DNA from: JADJPO01 sp046330955
Lineage (GTDB): Bacteria > Actinomycetota > Actinomycetes > Actinomycetales > Kineosporiaceae
Reading direction: 5' to 3'
DNA length: 64,000 nt
Assembly (NCBI GenBank): GCA_046330955.1
Contig: JAXLRT010000016.1
Coordinates: forward strand, 72,390 to 136,389
The translations under genes and the position numbers were made by a program. Positions 17,659 to 25,988 of this stretch are shown in pieces (the stretch's first letter is position 1; each line of letters opens with the position of its first letter). Under the pieces are notes generated by a model. It was not told the origin of the DNA. It worked only from the letters and a program-made list of their open reading frames with translations, and ran no database searches.

Positions 17659-18186
17659 CTAGACGACTGCGGCGCGAACCGGCCAATCCGTCCCGGAAAG
17701 GATCACCTGAGCGGCTGATCGATTTCGGGCGTTCACGACGACCGGTGCCAGAAGGTTAGCGGTCGTTGACGCTGCGTCAGCACCAACTGTGAGAACCACC
17801 AGCACGAGAGCATCCTCGGCGACGCTCAACCCGAGGTCGCTCACGGCGTCCTGATCGAGCTCGAAGGCATAGTCCGGGAAGAACGCGTTGGGCGCCGCGA
17901 CGAGAAACCGCACGTCAGGGGCCTCGAGACTGCGCAACTCGAACACCACGGGGTCGAGGTCGTCGGGCTCCTCCGACCCCTCGAGGGTCACCGACGAGCC
18001 GTCCGCCCCGGGATCTGCCGCGGCAGCGTCGTCCGATTCGGGCTGGTCGAGACGAACCAGGGCGAACCGGCTCAAGTCCGGGAACCCGGGCAGCGGGCGG
18101 ACGAAGGTCAGCGCCGGCAGCTCCGCGCCACTCGACGGCTCGGACACCGCGGGCTCGGACACCTCGGTGGTCACCGGACCGCTCAC
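17659..18186 (-). CDS. fliW: Flagellar assembly factor FliW
   Basis: The 175-residue product matches FliW, which binds either flagellin or CsrA and so couples flagellin level to its translation. Recognisable blocks are LTFVRPLPGFPDLSRFALVRL, DVRFLVAAPNAFFPDY and LLAPVVVNARNRSAAQVIL. It is longer than the usual ~130-150 residues because of an N-terminal extension and an acidic insert after the first block (around PESDDAAAADPGADG). The GTG start overlaps the flgL stop by four bases; csrA follows after 55 bases. Confidence 0.92.
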   Translation of the reverse strand: MSGPVTTEVSEPAVSEPSSGAELPALTFVRPLPGFPDLSRFALVRLDQPESDDAAAADPGADGSSVTLEGSEEPDDLDPVVFELRSLEAPDVRFLVAAPNAFFPDYAFELDQDAVSDLGLSVAEDALVLVVLTVGADAASTTANLLAPVVVNARNRSAAQVILSGTDWPVRAAVV

Positions 18187-19052
18187 CGCAAGAAGTCGAT
18201 CAGTGAGTGCTGCATGACCTTGGCAGCCGCTCCCAGGGCCGCCTGGTAGCCGACCTGTTGTGCCTGCAGGTTCATGATCGTCTCCGGTAGGTCGACGTCC
18301 TCGTTCTCGCTGATCCGCGAGACCAGGTCGAGTCGATGGGACTCGACGAGGGCGTTGGTCGTGTCCAGCCGCTCGGTGCGGGCGCCGACATCGCCGATGG
18401 CCCGTTGCAGGGTCGACAGAGCGGTGTCGATCGCCGTGAAGTCGGTGGGGGTGGCCCCCGTGGTGAGGATGTTGGCCGACACGGCGCTCAGGGCCGCAGG
18501 AAGGGTGTCGGCTGCCACGTCGGTGCCCTTGACGTCGATGCGCAGGACGGCGTCGTTGGAGATCCGCGCCTCGATCGGCGCATCGTTGCCGATGTAGGCG
18601 CCGGTGGCGTCGACCGCCTCACGCCCGGGCACGGTGCCGCCGAACACCGGGCGGTCCAGGTAGGTGGTGTTGTACAGCCCGACGACCTCGGCCCGGATGG
18701 CATCGACCTGCGCCGCCAGGGCCGAGCGGCCGTCGGTGCTCAGCGCGCCGCTGTTCGAGGCGACCATGAGTTCGCGGACGGCGCGCACCCGGTCGCTCAG
18801 GCTCTGCACCGCCGAGTCGGTCACCGTCAGCCGGCCCTTGGCCTGCTGGCTGTTGCGCTGGTACTGCTCGTCGGCCATCTGAGAGGAGCGCAACTGCATC
18901 AGGGCCGAGGTGGAGGCCGGGTCGTCGCTGGGGCGGAAGATCCGCTTGCCGCTCGACAGCTGTTCCTGCAGGGCCTGGGTGCGCCCCAGATTGGCCTGAA
19001 GCCCGCGCAGCGCCACCGTGGTGGTGGTCGCCTGGGTGATCCGGCTGGTCAT
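18183..19052 (-). CDS. flgL: Flagellar hook-filament junction protein FlgL
   Basis: The 289-residue product is hook-associated protein 3, joining hook and filament. The N-terminus resembles flagellin (MTSRITQATTTTVALRGLQ, LSSGKRIFRPSDDPA) and the C-terminal helix is ISENEDVDLPETIMNLQAQQ. Length is normal. It is ten bases downstream of flgK and overlaps fliW, consistent with one late-flagellar operon. Confidence 0.95.
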   Translation of the reverse strand: MTSRITQATTTTVALRGLQANLGRTQALQEQLSSGKRIFRPSDDPASTSALMQLRSSQMADEQYQRNSQQAKGRLTVTDSAVQSLSDRVRAVRELMVASNSGALSTDGRSALAAQVDAIRAEVVGLYNTTYLDRPVFGGTVPGREAVDATGAYIGNDAPIEARISNDAVLRIDVKGTDVAADTLPAALSAVSANILTTGATPTDFTAIDTALSTLQRAIGDVGARTERLDTTNALVESHRLDLVSRISENEDVDLPETIMNLQAQQVGYQAALGAAAKVMQHSLIDFLR

Positions 19053-19061
19053 GATCGACTA

Positions 19062-20465
19062 CTACCTCCCCACGGTCCCGGTACGGTTGATCAAGGTGTC
19101 CATCATCTCGTCGACCGTGGTGATCACCCGGGCCGACGCCTGGTAGGCCCGCTGGAACAGCATCATCCCGGTCATCTCCTCGTCCAGGTTGACCCCCGAG
19201 TCGGAGTTCACCGCGTCGTCGGCGGCCGTGACGACCGAGTCCTGCGCGGCAACCGCGGCCTTCAGGCTCTGCAGCTGGGTACCCAGCGCGGTGGTGACCG
19301 CTCGCCACTGCGCGGAGGGACCGGCCGCACCACCGAGGGCCGCCGAGGCGTTCACGTCACTGGCCAGATCGCCGATCTTCAGGGCCACGCTGCCGTCGAT
19401 CGTGCCACCCACCGACGAGACGGCCAGTTCGGCCGGCGTGGTGGGCACGACGGCCAGATCGTGAGCGCCGGTGCCACTGAAGAACGCTCCCCCAGCCGCG
19501 CCGGAGAGGGTGAAACCCGTGGTGTGCAACGAGTTCACGGCATCCCGCAACGCGTTGGCCATGCCGTCCACCGAGGTCGACAGGTTGGGCAGATCGGTCC
19601 GCAGCGCGGCCAGGTAGCCCGCGGCGGCACCCGACTCGACCGGCACCGCCATGGTTCCCCAGCTGATCATCGGCGGTGAGCCGGCGGCGGCCTGCAGATC
19701 CGTGGCACCGGTCAGCGTGAGCTTCTGCGCCGTGCCCGCGGCCACGATGGTGACCCCGTTGACCGCCAGCGAGATCGTGCTGTCCGGCCCCCGGACGGCG
19801 TACCCGCCGACCAGGTCGGCCAGCTTGCGCACCAGGATGTCCCGCTGGTCGAGCAGCTCGTTGACCGGACGCCCGGCGCCGACCCCCTCGAGGATCTGGG
19901 AGTTGAGCGAGGCCAGGTCGCCGGCGGCCTGGTTGGTCTCGGAGACCACCTGCTCGAGCCGGCTGTGGGCCGTGGCCCACTCGGCCGCGATGCCGTCGCT
20001 GACGGCGTGCACCTGGTCGACCAGGCCCTGAGCCCGCTGCAGCACCACCGAGCCCGAGGCGTCGTTGGTCGGGTTCAGCGACAGGTCGTGCCAGGAGGAG
20101 TAGAAGGCGTCCAGGCTGGACTGCACCCCGGTGGTACCCGGCTCGGAGAACAACAGCTGAGTGGTGGTGAGCGTGTCGTCCTGGGCCTGCAACGCCTGCT
20201 GCCGGCTGCCGGCCGCGGCGCGGGTGGCCTCGAGGTAGGCGTCCCGGATGCGCGTCACCGCATCGACCCGGACGCCGCCCAGCGGTGTCGAGCTGCCGGT
20301 GTGGAACGACGCGCTCGGCGGAGACCCCACGGCCGACAACAGCACCCGCTGCCGCGAGTAGCCGGGGGTGTTGGCGTTCACCACGTTCTGCCCCGCGGTG
20401 TCCATCGCGCGCTGGCTGGCCAACAATCCGGAGACCGCGGTGTTGAGGGTGCTGAAGGTGCTCAT
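19062..20465 (-). CDS. flgK: Flagellar hook-associated protein FlgK
   Basis: The 467-residue hook-associated protein 1 is exported and sits between hook and FlgL. The N-terminus has LLASQRAMDTAGQNVVNANT and PGYSRQRV, typical of rod/hook family proteins. The C-terminus has SGVNLDEEMTGMMLFQRAYQ. It is seven bases downstream of flgN, its likely chaperone, and upstream of flgL. Confidence 0.96.
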   Translation of the reverse strand: MSTFSTLNTAVSGLLASQRAMDTAGQNVVNANTPGYSRQRVLLSAVGSPPSASFHTGSSTPLGGVRVDAVTRIRDAYLEATRAAAGSRQQALQAQDDTLTTTQLLFSEPGTTGVQSSLDAFYSSWHDLSLNPTNDASGSVVLQRAQGLVDQVHAVSDGIAAEWATAHSRLEQVVSETNQAAGDLASLNSQILEGVGAGRPVNELLDQRDILVRKLADLVGGYAVRGPDSTISLAVNGVTIVAAGTAQKLTLTGATDLQAAAGSPPMISWGTMAVPVESGAAAGYLAALRTDLPNLSTSVDGMANALRDAVNSLHTTGFTLSGAAGGAFFSGTGAHDLAVVPTTPAELAVSSVGGTIDGSVALKIGDLASDVNASAALGGAAGPSAQWRAVTTALGTQLQSLKAAVAAQDSVVTAADDAVNSDSGVNLDEEMTGMMLFQRAYQASARVITTVDEMMDTLINRTGTVGR

Positions 20466-20472
20466 GGCGAGA

Positions 20473-20970
20473 TCACAGGCTCCTGTCCACCACGGTGGCC
20501 GCCGTGCCGGCGATCACGTCCTGGCGGCCCTGGGCGTCATAACCCACGGAGGTGCGCCCGTCGCGCAACCCGAGCCCGGCCATCGCCTGCTCCACGGCCG
20601 CCAGGCCCGCCGCCATCATGTGGCGGTTGGTCTCGGCGAGCACGGTCAGCTCTCCGGTCAGGGTGAGCAGCGCGTTGCGGTGGTCGATCAGCACCCCGGT
20701 CCACGGCGGCTCGGCCGCGGCGGCCAGCTCCTCGAGCCGGGCACCCGGGTCGAGGCCGACCTCGCGGGCCACGGCATCGGCGATGGCGGCGCGCTGCATC
20801 TCGACCACGCTGAGGTCGTCGATGAGCTCCTCGACCTCGGCGGTGGCCAGGGGCAGGAAGCGGGTCCGTCCGGCGGCCAGCAACAGCTGTTCACACTCGA
20901 GCCGGTACACCAGGCGCTCGAGCAGTTCGCGCTGTCGCCAGAGCACGGCGGCCAGATCAGGCAGGCTCAT
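20473..20970 (-). CDS. flgN: FlgN-family flagellar chaperone
   Basis: The 165-residue helical protein fits FlgN, the export chaperone for FlgK and FlgL. It has LWRQRELLERLVYRLECEQL near the N-terminus and a long central helix (VEELIDDLSVVEMQRAAIAD). The C-terminal part (AGLGLRDGRTSVGYDAQGRQ) is also FlgN-like. It is the first gene of the leftward operon, just before flgK, and has a FliA-type promoter candidate 80-107 bases upstream. Confidence 0.88.
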   Translation of the reverse strand: MSLPDLAAVLWRQRELLERLVYRLECEQLLLAAGRTRFLPLATAEVEELIDDLSVVEMQRAAIADAVAREVGLDPGARLEELAAAAEPPWTGVLIDHRNALLTLTGELTVLAETNRHMMAAGLAAVEQAMAGLGLRDGRTSVGYDAQGRQDVIAGTAATVVDRSL

Positions 20971-21049
20971 CGCGCCGCTCCCTCAGGGTCTCGTGGGGTC
21001 TGGTTGTGCTCGACCGTGCGTGCCGATCGATGTCGCGTGTTGGAAGCAC

Positions 21050-21077
21050 TTGTCGGCATCCGCGAGCAGGACCTGAG
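21050..21077 (-). promoter_or_regulatory. FliA-type promoter candidate for flgN-flgK-flgL-fliW-csrA
   Basis: Read leftwards, CTCAGG (21077-21072), a 14-base spacer and GCCGACAA (21057-21050) match the sigma-28 class pattern, with the spacing seen at fliC. The flgN start is 80 bases further on. Confidence 0.6.
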
Positions 21078-21161
21078 CCCTTTCGGGTCACCGCACCTGC
21101 ACGAGTACTGAGCCGCACGTGTGATTCGCCCGCCTGAAGGCCCCCGGGAACGCCGCGATCG

Positions 21162-21190
21162 CGAAAGCCCACGCCGACGGCGGCCGATGC
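21162..21190 (+). promoter_or_regulatory. Possible FliA-type promoter just before the sigma factor gene
   Basis: CGAAAG (21162-21167), 15 bases, then GCCGATGC (21183-21190). The -35 match is weaker than at fliC or flhA. Transcription would begin close to GTG 21198, implying autoregulation and a nearly leaderless message. Confidence 0.35.
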
Positions 21191-21197
21191 CTGATCC

Positions 21198-22163
21198 GTG
21201 CCTGAACCCACGGTGGACGTCGATGCGCTCGTGACGTCGCATCTCGCCCTCGTCGGCCATCTGGCCCGCGAGGCGGCTGCGCGTCTGCCGCGGCATCTGG
21301 ACACCGACGACCTCATCGGCGCCGGGGCCCTGGCCCTGGTGCAGGCCGCCCACGCCTTCGACCCGACGCTCGGGGTGCCGTTCGCCCGGTTCGCCTCCAC
21401 CCGGGTTCGCGGGGCCATGATCGATCAGATGCGGCAGCGGGACTGGGCCACCCGTTCGGTCCGCTCCCGCGCCCGCGCCCTGGCCACCGTGACCGAGGAA
21501 CTGACCCGGGCGCTGCAACGCGTCCCGACGGAGGCCGAGCTGGCCGCGGCCAGCGGCATGTCGACGTCCGAGGTGCGCGAGGTGGCTCACAGCACCGACC
21601 GGGCCGCTCTGCTCAGCCTGGACCCGGTGACCCAGGACGACGACGGCCTCGGTGCCGGCCTGACCGACGCCGGCCCCCGCCCGGACGAGGCCCTCATCGC
21701 CGCCGAACGGATGGGCTACCTGCGCGATGCCCTGGCCGAGTTGCCCGAGCGCACCCGCTTCGTGGTCACCGGCTACTACCTGGAGAACCGCCAGCTCACC
21801 GAGCTCGCCACCGACCTGGGGGTGACCCAGTCCCGGGCCTCGCAGTTGCGAGCCGAGGGACTCGAGCTGCTGCACGAGGCGCTCTCGAAGCTGCTCACGG
21901 ACGACGCCCGCGCCGGCTCGGGTGCCGGCGGCGGGACCGCGCCCCACGGCCGCCGTGGCGACCACGACGGCGTCCGAGCTCGTCGCCGCGATGCCTACGT
22001 CCACGCCGTGGCCCACCGTTCCTCGGTGCGCGAGCGGGCCGACGTGGCGGCCTACCTCGCCGGATCAGCGCTTCCCGGCAGCCGCGGCGGCGCGGCCGAG
22101 GCCGCCACCCCCCAGACCCTCCGGCGCCCCTCGGGCACCGGAGTTCACCCGCTCGGCGCATGA
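21198..22163 (+). CDS. fliA: FliA/WhiG-type flagellar sigma factor
   Basis: This sigma-70 family protein has region 2 (LVGHLAREAAARLPRHLDTD, DLIGAGALALVQAAHAFDP, FARFASTRVRGAMIDQMRQRD), region 3 (ALQRVPTEAELAAASGMSTSE) and region 4 (LPERTRFVVTGYYLENRQLT, LGVTQSRASQLRAEGLELL). It should direct RNA polymerase to late flagellar promoters. At 321 residues it exceeds typical FliA (~240-260); the C-terminal ~75 residues are low-complexity. GTG 21198 lacks an evident Shine-Dalgarno. It lies divergent from flgN and directly upstream of fliC. Confidence 0.88.
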   Translation: MPEPTVDVDALVTSHLALVGHLAREAAARLPRHLDTDDLIGAGALALVQAAHAFDPTLGVPFARFASTRVRGAMIDQMRQRDWATRSVRSRARALATVTEELTRALQRVPTEAELAAASGMSTSEVREVAHSTDRAALLSLDPVTQDDDGLGAGLTDAGPRPDEALIAAERMGYLRDALAELPERTRFVVTGYYLENRQLTELATDLGVTQSRASQLRAEGLELLHEALSKLLTDDARAGSGAGGGTAPHGRRGDHDGVRARRRDAYVHAVAHRSSVRERADVAAYLAGSALPGSRGGAAEAATPQTLRRPSGTGVHPLGA

Positions 22164-22170
22164 GGAACGG

Positions 22171-22198
22171 CTCAACACCGCTCACCGGGCGCCGATAG
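22171..22198 (+). promoter_or_regulatory. FliA-type promoter of flagellin gene
   Basis: CTCAAC (22171-22176), a 14-base spacer and GCCGATAG (22191-22198) closely match the sigma-28/WhiG -10 GCCGATAA. The predicted start near 22205 gives a leader of about 53 bases before GTG 22258. Confidence 0.75.
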
Positions 22199-22210
22199 GT
22201 ACAGCACACG

Positions 22211-22230
22211 CCGGTCCACGGATGGACCGG
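22211..22230 (+). promoter_or_regulatory. Flagellin leader hairpin with GGA loop (CsrA site candidate)
   Basis: CCGGTCCA and TGGACCGG form a perfect 8-base stem closing on CGGA. The sequence CACGGATG resembles the CsrA consensus, with GGA displayed in the loop. A second GGA is inside the Shine-Dalgarno AAGGAGGA (22247-22254), as in the two-site leader of Bacillus hag. Confidence 0.65.
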
Positions 22231-22257
22231 TAAGGGACCCTGACCAAGGAGGACACC

Positions 22258-23073
22258 GTGGGTCTTCGCATCAACAACAACATCGCAGCGTTCAACTCGT
22301 ACCGGAACCTGTCGGTCACCGACGGGCAGATGAGCAAGTCGCTGGAGAAGTTGTCCAGCGGGTACCGCATCAACCGGGCTGCCGACGACGCTGCAGGTCT
22401 GGCGATCTCGGAGGGCCTGCGCGCCCAGATCGGCGGCCTGAAGGTCGCCGTCCGCAACGCGCAGGATGGCATCAGCGTCGTCCAGACCGCTGAAGGTGCG
22501 CTGACCGAGACCCACTCGATCCTTCAGCGCATGCGCGACCTGGCGGTTCAGGCCTCCAACGACGGTGCGCAGAGCAGCGCATCGAAGAGCGCGGCCGACG
22601 CCGAGTTCGCCGAGCTGACCAAGGAACTGGACGACATCGCCGGCAAGACGACGTTCAACGGCACCAAGCTGCTGGACGGCTCGTACTCCGGGACGTTCCA
22701 GGTGGGCGCCATGGCCGGGGAGACCCTCTCGGTCGCCGTCTCGACCGCGATGACCGCGGCCGGGCTCAGCCTGTCCAGCCTCAGCCTGTCCACCGCGGCC
22801 TCGGCGGCCATCACCGCCGTGGATGCGGCGATCAGCACGGTCAGCACCACCCGCGCCAGCCTCGGTGCGTCGCAGAACCGGCTCGAGCACAAGATCAACA
22901 ACCTCAACGTCGCGGTGGAGAACCTGACCGCGTCGGAGAGCCGGATCCGAGACACGGACATGGCACAGGAAATGGTGTCCTTCACCAGGTCACAGATCCT
23001 GTCCCAGGCCGGTACCGCCATGCTGGCACAGGCCAACCAGGCACCGCAGAGCGTGCTCAAGCTGCTGCAGTGA
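22258..23073 (+). CDS. fliC: Flagellin
   Basis: The 271-residue filament protein has the conserved N-terminal D0/D1 region (MGLRINNNIAAFNSYRNLS, LSSGYRINRAADDAAGLAIS) and C-terminal D1/D0 region (ESRIRDTDMAQEMVSFTRSQ, ending APQSVLKLLQ). The centre is short, lacks outer D2/D3 domains, and is rich in Ser, Thr and Ala. GTG 22258 has AAGGAGG at ideal spacing. It has its own FliA-type promoter, a leader hairpin and a strong terminator. A possible filament glycosyltransferase lies downstream. Confidence 0.97.
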   Translation: MGLRINNNIAAFNSYRNLSVTDGQMSKSLEKLSSGYRINRAADDAAGLAISEGLRAQIGGLKVAVRNAQDGISVVQTAEGALTETHSILQRMRDLAVQASNDGAQSSASKSAADAEFAELTKELDDIAGKTTFNGTKLLDGSYSGTFQVGAMAGETLSVAVSTAMTAAGLSLSSLSLSTAASAAITAVDAAISTVSTTRASLGASQNRLEHKINNLNVAVENLTASESRIRDTDMAQEMVSFTRSQILSQAGTAMLAQANQAPQSVLKLLQ

Positions 23074-23078
23074 CGCAT

Positions 23079-23115
23079 CACGGGTGGCGGCTCCTGACCG
23101 GGGCCGCCACCCGTG
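23079..23115. terminator. Terminator hairpin after fliC
   Basis: CACGGGTGGCGGC (23079-23091) pairs perfectly with 23103-23115 around 11 bases, beginning five bases after the flagellin stop. It probably ends the abundant flagellin transcript. Confidence 0.85.
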
Positions 23116-23233
23116 GCGCCTGCCGTTCACGCTCCTCACCCGCCGGCTCGGCGACACAACCAGCTGAGTCCGCCGCCCCCGCACCCTTGTCCACCCACCT
23201 CGCCGACCGCGAGAGGTACCCAGGAGGGACGCC

Positions 23234-25081
23234 ATGTCCCAGGTCAGCATCTCCGGAGCCGTATCCGGGATCGATACGGCCTCCCTCATCAATTCCCTGG
23301 TCTCGGTGCAGCAGAACCAGCAGACGCTGCTCAAGACCCAACAGAGTCAGCAGCAGAAGGCCGTCGACACCCTGGGCGGGCTGATCAGCTCGCTCGGCAA
23401 GTTGTCGACCAAGGCCAAGGCCCTGACCGACACCAGCGCCTGGAAGGGTGCCTCGGCGGCGTCCAGCTCGACCGGCGTCACCGCCACCGCGACCCAGACC
23501 CGCGCTGCCAGCTTCAGTTTCGACGTCACCTCGGTCGCTCGCGCCCACACCCTGATCTCCAAGGAGTCGGTGGGCTCGCTGAGCACCAAGGTGGCCGATG
23601 GTCCGCTGTCGATCACCAAGGACGACGGCAGCGTGGTCTCGGTGGCCACCGGCTCCGGCTCGCTGGCCGACGTCGTCGCCGCCGTCAACGCCTCGACCGC
23701 CGGCATCACCGCCTCGGCGGTGCAGACCTCGCCCGGCCAGTACCGGCTGCAGCTGAGCGCCGGCAAGACCGGGGCGAGCTCGGAGTTCAGCGTCTCGGGA
23801 CTCAGCGGTTTCACGGGCACCGACATCTTGACCCAGGGTGCCGACGCCGAGATCAGCGTGGGGTCGAACCCGGACACCGCCTACACGATCACATCGGCCA
23901 CCAACACCTTCGCGGACGTCGTCCCCGGCCTGTCGTTCACCGTCAGCCGGCTCGAGACCGGTGTCACCGTCTCGTCGACCGTCGACGGCAGCGCCGTGGC
24001 CGACCAGATGCAGTCGCTGGTGGACTCGGCCAACGAGGTACTCGGGGCCATCGAGACCGCGACCGCCTGGAACGCCACCACCAACTCCGGTGGCGCCCTG
24101 GTGGGTGACAGCACGGCGCGCACGCTGCAGCAGTCGCTGCTCAGCCTGGTCGGAACCGCCGGCGCGCCTGGGGTCTCGCTGAACCGCAACGGCCGGGTGA
24201 CCTTCGACAAGGCGGCCTTCAACGCCGCGTTCGCCGCCGACCCCGATGCCGTCAAGGCCAAGTTCGGCGCCACCTCGTCCTTCACCGCCGCGAGCGGGGT
24301 GACCGGCCGCGCGACCTTGTCCTCGGCGACGTCGGCGACCAAGGGCGGCACCTACGCCCTGCAGATCACCACGGCGGCCAAGGCCGAGAAGTGGTCCGCC
24401 GACGGCTCGGTGGACCTGACCGGCAAGACCATCGCGATCACGCGGGGGTCGCTCACCGCGAGCTACCAGGTGGCCCCGGGCGACACCCTGGACGACATCG
24501 CCTCCCAGCTGAACTCGGCCGCCGAGTCGGCGGGCCTGACCGTTCAGGCCGGCGTGAACGGCACCACGCTCGAGTTCACGGCGACCTCGGTGGGGGCGGC
24601 CTCGGCCTTCACCACCACCGTGGACGGCACCCCGCAGACCCGCGCGGTGACCGGGACGGACGTCGCCGGCACCATCGCCGGGCAGCCGGCCCAGAGCAAC
24701 GGCACCCTGCTCACCCTGGTCAACGGCACGGGGGGCGCGGTCGGGCTGTCGGTCGACACCTCCTTCAGCGTCACCGATGTGACCGACTCGGGCGGCGCCG
24801 TCGGGTCGGTGACCTACACGCCCGGGCTCGCCCAGCGCTTCGTCGAACTGGTCCAGCAGCAAACCGCCACCGGCACCGGCATTCTCAGCTCCGCCAAGAG
24901 CGGTCGCGAGAGCGCCGTCAAGTCGCTGCAGAACCAGATCGACGACTGGGACGGCCGGTTGACGTCCTATCGGGCCTCGCTGCAGGCGCAGTTCACCGCC
25001 ATGGAGACCACCCTGGCGGCGTTGAAGACCCAGTCCAGCTTCCTGAGCAGCTACGGCAGCACCTCCTCGTCGTCCGGCTAG
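23234..25081 (+). CDS. fliD: Flagellar filament cap protein FliD
   Basis: The 615-residue hook-associated protein 2 caps the filament and folds flagellin subunits. The N-terminus (SISGAVSGIDTASLINSLVS, QQNQQTLLKTQQSQQ) and C-terminus (VKSLQNQIDDWDGRLTSYRA, LKTQSSFLSSY) are typical coiled regions. It is longer than the usual ~450-500 residues; two flagellin-IN-like segments (around SITKDDGSVVSVATGSGSLA and APGDTLDDIASQLNSAAE) account for this. ATG 23234 follows AGGAGG. fliS follows. Confidence 0.95.
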   Translation: MSQVSISGAVSGIDTASLINSLVSVQQNQQTLLKTQQSQQQKAVDTLGGLISSLGKLSTKAKALTDTSAWKGASAASSSTGVTATATQTRAASFSFDVTSVARAHTLISKESVGSLSTKVADGPLSITKDDGSVVSVATGSGSLADVVAAVNASTAGITASAVQTSPGQYRLQLSAGKTGASSEFSVSGLSGFTGTDILTQGADAEISVGSNPDTAYTITSATNTFADVVPGLSFTVSRLETGVTVSSTVDGSAVADQMQSLVDSANEVLGAIETATAWNATTNSGGALVGDSTARTLQQSLLSLVGTAGAPGVSLNRNGRVTFDKAAFNAAFAADPDAVKAKFGATSSFTAASGVTGRATLSSATSATKGGTYALQITTAAKAEKWSADGSVDLTGKTIAITRGSLTASYQVAPGDTLDDIASQLNSAAESAGLTVQAGVNGTTLEFTATSVGAASAFTTTVDGTPQTRAVTGTDVAGTIAGQPAQSNGTLLTLVNGTGGAVGLSVDTSFSVTDVTDSGGAVGSVTYTPGLAQRFVELVQQQTATGTGILSSAKSGRESAVKSLQNQIDDWDGRLTSYRASLQAQFTAMETTLAALKTQSSFLSSYGSTSSSSG

Positions 25082-25184
25082 CCCGAGCCGCGACGAGACC
25101 CTGCGGGGCAGGACAACCCCATCGGCGTACTCAGGCCGGACAACGCACGTCCGACGTAACCAACAAGGCTGAGGAGGTGGGGGC

Positions 25185-25625
25185 ATGTCGTACGCACTCG
25201 CACACGCACAGGCGCGCTATGCCTCCGACGCCTCGCAGACGGTCTCGCCGGCGCGGTTGCTGACCATGCTCTACGACCGGCTCGTGGTCGACCTGAACAT
25301 CGCCCACGATGCCATGCTGCGGGGCGACATCGCGATGACCGGCGAGCGGCTGAGTCACGCCAGCGACATCATCCTCGAGCTGCACGCCACGCTCGACACC
25401 GACATCTGGCCCCAGGGCGAGTCCCTGGCGGCGCTGTACCTGTGGCTGGTCCAGGAGCTCATCCAGGCCCGGCTGCACCACGACCCCCAGCGAGTGGCCA
25501 CCTGTCGAGACATGGTGGTCCCGCTGCGAGACGCCTGGCATGTCGCCAGCGGGGGTGCCCCGCCCCGTGCGGGCACCGAGGAACACCGAGCGCAGGGAGG
25601 CGCTGTACAGGGAGGCGCCACATGA
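25185..25625 (+). CDS. fliS: Flagellin export chaperone FliS
   Basis: The 146-residue FliS binds the flagellin C-terminus to prevent premature polymerisation. It has the family helices: SPARLLTMLYDRLVVDLNIA, ASDIILELHATLD and LAALYLWLVQELIQARLHHD. The last ~25 residues are low-complexity. ATG 25185 has GAGGAGG upstream. Its stop overlaps the next small gene (ATGA). Confidence 0.95.
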   Translation: MSYALAHAQARYASDASQTVSPARLLTMLYDRLVVDLNIAHDAMLRGDIAMTGERLSHASDIILELHATLDTDIWPQGESLAALYLWLVQELIQARLHHDPQRVATCRDMVVPLRDAWHVASGGAPPRAGTEEHRAQGGAVQGGAT

Positions 25626-25924
25626 CGCCGACGTGGATCGACTATCTGGACGCCGTCGAGGCCGCTGCTCTCGACATCAAGGCCAGCCTGCTCGAGGGGC
25701 GTGCCCCGCAGATGCCGGCCCTGGACCTGCCCGAAGGACCTCCGCCCGCCGCCCAGGAACCGCGGCGGACCGCCGTGGCCGCGCTGCTCGAGCAGGTGAG
25801 CATGATGCTCGGCGAGCACCGCGACGCCGTCACCGAGCGGCTGGCCACGCTGCCCCGGCAGCAGGTGCGCAGCACCGGCTACGACATGGTGCACGCCGGA
25901 GCGGCGCTCGACGTCATGAGCTGA
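25622..25924 (+). CDS. Small helical protein in FliT position
   Basis: A 100-residue protein starting MTPTWIDYLDAVEAAALDIK and containing AVAALLEQVSMMLGEHRDAV. It overlaps fliS by ATGA. The place and size match FliT, the FliD chaperone, in many fliD-fliS-fliT operons, but sequence similarity is not evident to me. The frame is open upstream inside fliS; ATG 25622 is chosen from coupling and size. Confidence 0.6.
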   Translation: MTPTWIDYLDAVEAAALDIKASLLEGRAPQMPALDLPEGPPPAAQEPRRTAVAALLEQVSMMLGEHRDAVTERLATLPRQQVRSTGYDMVHAGAALDVMS

Positions 25925-25988
25925 CGCTGCACACGGCAGATGAGCCGATCGGGTGAAGCGGGCGGCCCGGTGAGCCGATGAGAACCCG

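Noticed and set aside
25130..25156. Possible FliA-type promoter before fliS (CTCAGG and GTCCGACG)
   Set aside because: The spacer is 13 bases and the -10 lacks GCCGA; weaker than the six listed sites.
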